From UBA9732 sp963606545 (GTDB lineage Bacteria; Spirochaetota; Spirochaetia; Sphaerochaetales; Sphaerochaetaceae), in the NCBI GenBank assembly GCA_963606545.1, contig CAVCYP010000056.1:1-9891 (forward strand): a stretch of DNA of 9,891 nt, written 5' to 3'. Position numbers and translations under genes: made by a program. Position 1 is the stretch's first letter; every line of letters starts with the position of its first letter. Positions 6,399 to 9,891 of the stretch are shown here, piece by piece. The notes under the pieces are model-generated. The model saw only the letters and a program-made list of their open reading frames with translations. It searched no databases and had not been told where the DNA came from.

Positions 6399-6437
6399 TT
6401 GGGGTTCATCCCCAAAATAGGCCTTCATGACCTATTT
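6398..6437. repeat. Two back-to-back perfect hairpins
   Basis: TTTGGGG (6398-6404), a 5-nt loop and CCCCAAA (6410-6416) abut AAATAGG (6415-6421), a 9-nt loop and CCTATTT (6431-6437). Both stems are perfect 7-bp repeats and share two bases. Neither is followed by a long T-run on either strand, so they are not classical intrinsic terminators. They lie between the DUF3842 gene and the start of the metal-transport operon on the same strand, and could be leader structures, weak terminators or repeat debris. Confidence 0.6.
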
Positions 6438-6491
6438 GAGATTTTGATGATTTTAGAAGGTTACGTCAATCACACCTTTTATTGATTTTGA

Positions 6492-6598
6492 TTTTGGTTT
6501 TATTCCTTTTTCGCCGGTTTTGGGCTTAAAAAGGAATACTTTGTTCCTTTTCTGTCAAAAAACAGGCAAAAAAGGAACAAAAAAGGAATAAACCAAAA
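6492..6598. repeat. Nested inverted-repeat element (about 107 bp, palindromic)
   Basis: Outer arms 6492-6511 and 6579-6598 are inverted copies (TTTTGG, T-run, ATTCC, T-run) with one extra T. Inside are two hairpins. TATTCCTTTTT (6501-6511) pairs with AAAAAGGAATA (6528-6538). TTTGTTCCTTTT (6540-6551) pairs with AAAAGGAACAAA (6570-6581), extended by CTG/CAG. The left outer arm can therefore pair either with the inner 6528-6538 arm or with the far 6579-6598 arm, giving two exclusive folds. No open reading frame lies inside. It starts 20 bp past the DUF3842 stop. A MITE-, REP- or transcription-end-type element is possible. Confidence 0.75.
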
Positions 6599-6617
6599 CT
6601 TTGCAACCCTAAAGAGT

Positions 6618-7016
6618 CTAATTAACTTTCAAGCTGGCAATAGCATCTTCTATATAATCATTCAAGCTCATTGGCTTTACGCCAGAAACTGTCACACATT
6701 TGTTGACAGGAATGAGAATCTTATGGGCATTGCTTGCACCAACAGCCTGAGCCATCTTTGGTGTAATTTCTCCCAGCATTGAGTCTGCCATGACAATGCC
6801 AATTGGTCCAATGATGTAAGAAGCATCTCTGCAGGCGACAACAACAGGGTTTTCCCCTGTTGCCCCCTGCTTGGCTCCGCCTTTGAGCATGTTGGCAGTT
6901 GCAGTAGCATTGGTACCAATGCAAACTAGGTTCTCATTAAGTCCCACAGAAACCAATTTTTCCACAATAGCTCTGCCAATGCTTCCGCCCTGTCCATCTA
7001 TAACTACAATCTTCAT
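6618..7016 (-). CDS. DUF3842 family protein
   Basis: A 132-residue cytoplasmic protein of the uncharacterised DUF3842 family, found mainly in clostridia and spirochaetes. Hallmarks seen: MKIVVIDGQGGSIGRAIVEKL at the start (a Gly-rich loop at 7-14 in a Rossmann-like beta-alpha unit), GTNATAT (34-40), GATGEN (51-56), IIGPIGI (68-74), EITPKMA (83-89) and ILIPVNKC (100-107). The fold suggests nucleotide or small-ligand binding, but no reaction is established. The ATG at 7014-7016 is preferred because GGAG lies 9 nt upstream. An in-frame TTG at 7029-7031 would overlap that Shine-Dalgarno and add five residues not seen in the family core. It lies 32 bp after the pullulanase gene on the same strand and is probably co-transcribed. 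Family assignment is strong; function is unknown. Confidence 0.9.
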   Translation of the reverse strand: MKIVVIDGQGGSIGRAIVEKLVSVGLNENLVCIGTNATATANMLKGGAKQGATGENPVVVACRDASYIIGPIGIVMADSMLGEITPKMAQAVGASNAHKILIPVNKCVTVSGVKPMSLNDYIEDAIASLKVN

Positions 7017-7048
7017 TATTATTTTCTCCAATTGGCAATATCATAATT

Positions 7049-9763
7049 TCACTTTGCCAACAACACAACTCCCCTAGCCGGAACTGCCACGCTACCCTGC
7101 GCAACTTCAGCCTCATTCACAAAGGTTTCACCAGAGAGAATAACTTTCCAGTCTCCTGCAGGAAGCGTTTCTTCAAACAAAGAAGCAGTAGGATTGACAA
7201 CTGCAAGGCCAACAACGTTTCCTCTAAATCTATACGAAACAAGAATTGAATTATCGGTTCTGACGGTGCAGGTTACTGTGCTATCTCTGAGCCAGGAGTA
7301 CTTAGCTCTCATCTCAATTAAAGCTTTGTACCAGTTAAACATATCTTCTTCAGCTGAGCCAGAAGTTACCAAATCCCAGTCAATCTTATTAATTTCATCA
7401 GAGGATTTGTAGCTATTGCTATCGCCAGCCTTTGTTCTTAAGATTTCTTCACCTGAGAGCAGAAACGGAGTTCCACGGCTTATCATGACAACGGCGGCGC
7501 CAAACTTGTTCATTTGAATACGTTCTTCAGTAGAAGAAGTAGGATTAGATAACAACAACTTATCCCATAGAGTGTTGTTGTCGTGCGCGCTCATATAATT
7601 TATTACCATGCCGTTCTTTACTGACCAAGAAACGGCGGAGGAAGAAGCGCCTCCAGCTATACCAAAGGCTACCTTTTGGGCGTTCTCTTTGTTAACAGCT
7701 CCACTGATAAGGCCCTTGGCAGAGGAAGTAAATACGCTACCCTTTAAGCCATCACGGATGGCATCATTAAAGACCGCAATGCTACCTGCTGCGCCGGAAG
7801 TAGCTTTCACCTTGGAAATGTTTGCCTGAGTTGCCAAGAGAGAACTTGAATAAGCGGCGGTTCCTCCGGCCCAGCCTTCACCGTAAATGAGGCACTTTGG
7901 ATTGATGGCGTGAAGCGCCTTCTCAATTTCCTGCATGGTTTCAGTATCGTGAAGGCCCATGAGATCAAATCTAAAGCCATCAAGATGGTACTCTGTCATC
8001 CAATAGACAACGCTGTCCACCATATATTTTCTATACATCACACGATTAGACGCTGTTTCGTTGCCACAACCACTCCCGTTGGAATTTCTGCCTTCACTGG
8101 TGTAACGGTAGTAGTAATAAGGAACAATCCTGTTCAAAGAGGAATCCGATGAATAGGTATGGTTGTAAACCACATCCATTACAACTCCAATTCCGCATGA
8201 GTGCAGAGCCTGCACGGCCTGCTTGAACTCGGAAATTCTTACCTCGCCATGATATGGGTCCGTTGAATAGCTGCCTTCAAGGGCGTTGTAGTTCTTTGGA
8301 TCATAGCCCCAATTGTAAGAGGCATCGGGGTTGGACTCGTCTACTGTTGCAAAGTCATATATAGGAAGAAGATGCACGTGCGTGATGCCAAGTTCAACCA
8401 AGTAGTCTACGCCGGCCGGGAAGCCTGAGGCGTTGGTGAGGCCGCGTTCTGTGAAGGCTAGGTATTTGCCTTGGTAGGCGCTTTGGGCGTTGGCTATGGA
8501 GAAGTCTCGGACGTGGGTTTCCCAGATTACGGCGTCCGAGTACGTGGAGATTGAGTTCACGTAACTATCTGAGTCAAAACCAGTTGGGTCAGTTAGCGAT
8601 AGGTCCACAACCATGCCTCTGTTGCCATTGACGCCCACGGCTTTTGCGTAGGGGTCCACAGCTTCTGCCATGCCAACCGCCGTAGTGACGGTGTAGGTGT
8701 AGTATGTGCCATGCCCGCAAGCTGTGTTAGAGTCTACCGTGTAGCTCCACACGCCTTTTTCGCCCTTAACCATGTCTGCAGAAAAGTAGGCCTCTCCGCT
8801 CGCGCCATCTACGTTTGCGCCATCTACGCCCGCGCTGTCTCCACCTGCGCCGTCTACGTTCGCACTCTCCCCGCTCGCGCCGTTCTCAAATAAATTGAGG
8901 ACAACTCTGCTTGCAGTTGGCGCCCAAACCTTGAAAGTCGTTTTGCCATCAGCAATTACTGCACCCAAGTCATCGCCATCGTAGGTATACTCTTCAATGA
9001 AACGCTCCGTATCAAAAATCCCATTTGGGACAATTTCCTTCTCCCCGTAGCCCTCAAGCTCAAGCGTGTAGTGCCCGTCCAGTGCCAACTCGTTTGCAAG
9101 CGTAATCTTGCCCTTTGCAACGCTCTCAATTTCCAAAAGCGCCCCTTCCGAATCCTTTACCTTGAAAGCCTCTTTTCCGGCAAACTCCGCCGCCGGCGAC
9201 ACCGAGTAGCTCACCACGTTAAAATCATCCATGGACGCCAAAACGAACACCTTAATTGGCTCAAGCGTCTCCCCGCCATCTGGCGAAGCATACTGTAGCC
9301 CATCTCCTGTCTTCAAATATATTTGCGTAACCTTGCCCTCCACGAAAGCAAACCTATCGTCGCTAAAATCCTTTGTGGCCGTCCCCCAACTAGACCCGCC
9401 TGGCTCACTGCACGACGTACGCACAATAAAGCCCACCTTGCCAATCTCCTCTGGAACCTCCACCGCGCACTTAAACCCGTAATCGCACGCCTCAAAAAGA
9501 TAGCCCGAGCCATCCTTCCCGTCCCACCAAATCCAGACATCGGACGTAGCAAGGTCCGCCGTGCCCTTCCAGTAGAACTCCACGCGGTTATACCCAGCCG
9601 GAACCGCCTCCTCAGCAACCTCAGCTGGCGCCTCTTCAGCCTCCCCAACCCCGATATCTACTAAATTCATATCTTCAATTACATTCCCAGAGGTGCCACA
9701 CGCTACCAGCACCAATGCCAAAACCAAACATAAAGCAACAAACAGTAATTTCTTTCCTTCCAT
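7049..9763 (-). CDS. pulA: Type I pullulanase, surface lipoprotein (GH13, CBM41-CBM48)
   Basis: A 904-residue exported enzyme that hydrolyses alpha-1,6 branches of pullulan, amylopectin or glycogen. The leader MEGKKLL plus a hydrophobic core ends in lipobox LVAC (C22), so the mature protein is lipid-anchored. An acidic Glu/Ala linker follows. Next comes a CBM41 starch-binding domain (about 58-165, with VWIWWDG), a small beta domain (about 168-248) and CBM48 (about 255-360). The GH13 catalytic domain has the type I signature YNWGYDP (483-489), region I DVVYNH (530-535), nucleophile D600 in GFRFDLMG, acid/base E629 in YGEGW and H727-D728 in MSAHDN. All catalytic residues are present. A 30-residue pentapeptide repeat is inserted in CBM48. 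The start is uncertain: ATG 9763 gives a typical leader, ATG 9772 (MGL) is possible, and the best Shine-Dalgarno (GGAGGTG) is ideally placed only for an out-of-frame ATG. DUF3842 follows on the same strand. Confidence 0.93.
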   Translation of the reverse strand: MEGKKLLFVALCLVLALVLVACGTSGNVIEDMNLVDIGVGEAEEAPAEVAEEAVPAGYNRVEFYWKGTADLATSDVWIWWDGKDGSGYLFEACDYGFKCAVEVPEEIGKVGFIVRTSCSEPGGSSWGTATKDFSDDRFAFVEGKVTQIYLKTGDGLQYASPDGGETLEPIKVFVLASMDDFNVVSYSVSPAAEFAGKEAFKVKDSEGALLEIESVAKGKITLANELALDGHYTLELEGYGEKEIVPNGIFDTERFIEEYTYDGDDLGAVIADGKTTFKVWAPTASRVVLNLFENGASGESANVDGAGGDSAGVDGANVDGASGEAYFSADMVKGEKGVWSYTVDSNTACGHGTYYTYTVTTAVGMAEAVDPYAKAVGVNGNRGMVVDLSLTDPTGFDSDSYVNSISTYSDAVIWETHVRDFSIANAQSAYQGKYLAFTERGLTNASGFPAGVDYLVELGITHVHLLPIYDFATVDESNPDASYNWGYDPKNYNALEGSYSTDPYHGEVRISEFKQAVQALHSCGIGVVMDVVYNHTYSSDSSLNRIVPYYYYRYTSEGRNSNGSGCGNETASNRVMYRKYMVDSVVYWMTEYHLDGFRFDLMGLHDTETMQEIEKALHAINPKCLIYGEGWAGGTAAYSSSLLATQANISKVKATSGAAGSIAVFNDAIRDGLKGSVFTSSAKGLISGAVNKENAQKVAFGIAGGASSSAVSWSVKNGMVINYMSAHDNNTLWDKLLLSNPTSSTEERIQMNKFGAAVVMISRGTPFLLSGEEILRTKAGDSNSYKSSDEINKIDWDLVTSGSAEEDMFNWYKALIEMRAKYSWLRDSTVTCTVRTDNSILVSYRFRGNVVGLAVVNPTASLFEETLPAGDWKVILSGETFVNEAEVAQGSVAVPARGVVLLAK
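8792..8881 (-). repeat. In-frame 15-bp tandem repeat coding six pentapeptides in the pullulanase
   Basis: Six consecutive 15-nt units encode GASGE, SANVD, GAGGD, SAGVD, GANVD and GASGE, consensus [GS]-A-[SNG]-[GV]-[DE]. They sit in a surface loop of the CBM48 domain, between VVLNLFEN and AYFSADMVKGEKGVWSY, where relatives normally have only a few residues. The units have diverged by point changes but keep length and frame. The array is GC-rich and probably arose by slippage. Confidence 0.9.
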
Positions 9764-9787
9764 AAGGCCCATTGTAGCACATGTGCC

Positions 9788-9794
9788 CACCTCC
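9788..9794 (-). promoter_or_regulatory. Strong Shine-Dalgarno misplaced for the pullulanase start
   Basis: GGAGGTG on the minus strand lies 7 nt before an ATG at 9780-9782, which is out of frame with the pullulanase and opens a 35-codon frame ending at 9675. The in-frame ATGs at 9772 and 9763 are 17 and 26 nt from the GGAGG, too far for normal initiation. An in-frame GTG (9788-9790) overlaps the site itself. The site therefore does not simply decide the start. Confidence 0.5.
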
Positions 9795-9824
9795 GTGGCC
9801 TTTTTTATTTCCAGGAAACCTTAG

Positions 9825-9891
9825 TAGTTGGCCTAGAAGTAGGGTTAGTTGCCATCTAGTTGGCTTTATGAGGCTAGTACCCCTTGTAGTT
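9825..9891 (-). promoter_or_regulatory. Helically spaced AACTA direct repeats upstream of the pullulanase
   Basis: On the minus strand AACTA occurs at 9891-9887, 9861-9857, 9850-9846 and 9829-9825, that is, at offsets 0, 30, 41 and 62. These offsets are close to whole turns of B-DNA. Two copies share the longer core GCCAACTA and one reads GGCAACTA. No good -35/-10 pair is visible in this stretch, which fits an activator-dependent promoter. The binding protein is unknown and the grouping is inference. Confidence 0.35.

Noticed and set aside
6398..6437. Leader hairpins considered as a known metal riboswitch (yybP-ykoY, NiCo)
   Set aside because: I could not match the conserved core bases of either class; only simple stems are visible.
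8792..8881. Tandem array considered as CRISPR or variable-number non-coding repeat
   Set aside because: Units are contiguous, 15 nt, in frame and without spacers; they are coding repeats.
9313..9664. Open frames on both strands (about 111-113 codons, Arg/Leu/Ala-rich) inside the pullulanase CBM41 region
   Set aside because: The pullulanase frame there carries recognisable CBM41 motifs and an intact signal peptide. The other frames are GC-rich shadows with low-complexity composition.
9781..9807. CCAC/GTGG stem followed by a T-run, considered as a plus-strand terminator
   Set aside because: The stem is only 4 bp and no plus-strand gene ends there; the T-run is the complement of the A-rich leader of the pullulanase gene.

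Overview
The window comes from a bacterial chromosome that uses the standard code (TGA acts as stop in several genes). Intergenic spacers are AT-rich and Shine-Dalgarno sequences are strong (AGGTGA, AGGAGG, AGAAGGA). The gene families present (surface pullulanase with CBM41, DUF3842, an ATPase_2/DUF234 ATPase, a DUF6088/AbiEi-type antitoxin, a Ste24-type M48 protease) and the lax lipoprotein-like leader ending in FAQ suggest a fermentative, probably host-associated anaerobe. I lean towards a Treponema-like spirochaete, with a clostridial genome as the alternative. No rRNA, tRNA or marker gene settles this.

Layout. (i) 1-233, minus: the N-terminus of an amino-acid-type ABC ATPase that runs off the left edge. 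(ii) 365-1123, minus: what is left of an AbiE-type toxin-antitoxin operon, with an intact AbiEi-like antitoxin (506-1123) overlapping a collapsed AbiEii toxin (365-519) that keeps only its start and what looks like its tail. A hairpin terminator follows at about 275-301. (iii) 1352-2569, plus: an intact integral-membrane M48/Ste24 metalloprotease, the only plus-strand gene. (iv) 2588-3973, minus: an ATPase_2/DUF234 (MJ/PH-type STAND) ATPase with wHTH and nuclease-like regions. It has a clear sigma70 promoter, and just upstream of that a block of 15-bp iteron-like repeats inside a 12-bp inverted repeat. (v) 4092-6336, minus: a three-gene, translationally coupled metal-type ABC importer operon (ATPase, permease, binding protein). 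The binding protein has lost most of the family's usual metal ligands. (vi) 6337-6617: a non-coding spacer with two back-to-back hairpins, an inverted repeat near the metal operon, and a roughly 107-bp nested inverted-repeat element. (vii) 6618-9763, minus: a large lipoprotein type I pullulanase followed 32 bp later by a DUF3842 protein, probably one transcript. Helically spaced AACTA repeats lie upstream of the pullulanase.

How the genes work together. The metal-type importer is a functional unit, and the pullulanase gives the cell access to alpha-1,6-branched glucans at its surface. The antitoxin/toxin remnant and the repeat-preceded ATPase are accessory, probably horizontally acquired modules inserted among housekeeping and nutrient-uptake genes. 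The most unusual items are the degenerated AbiE operon, the iteron-like block upstream of the DUF234 ATPase, the nested palindromic element, the pentapeptide repeat inside the pullulanase, and the atypical ligand set of the binding protein.
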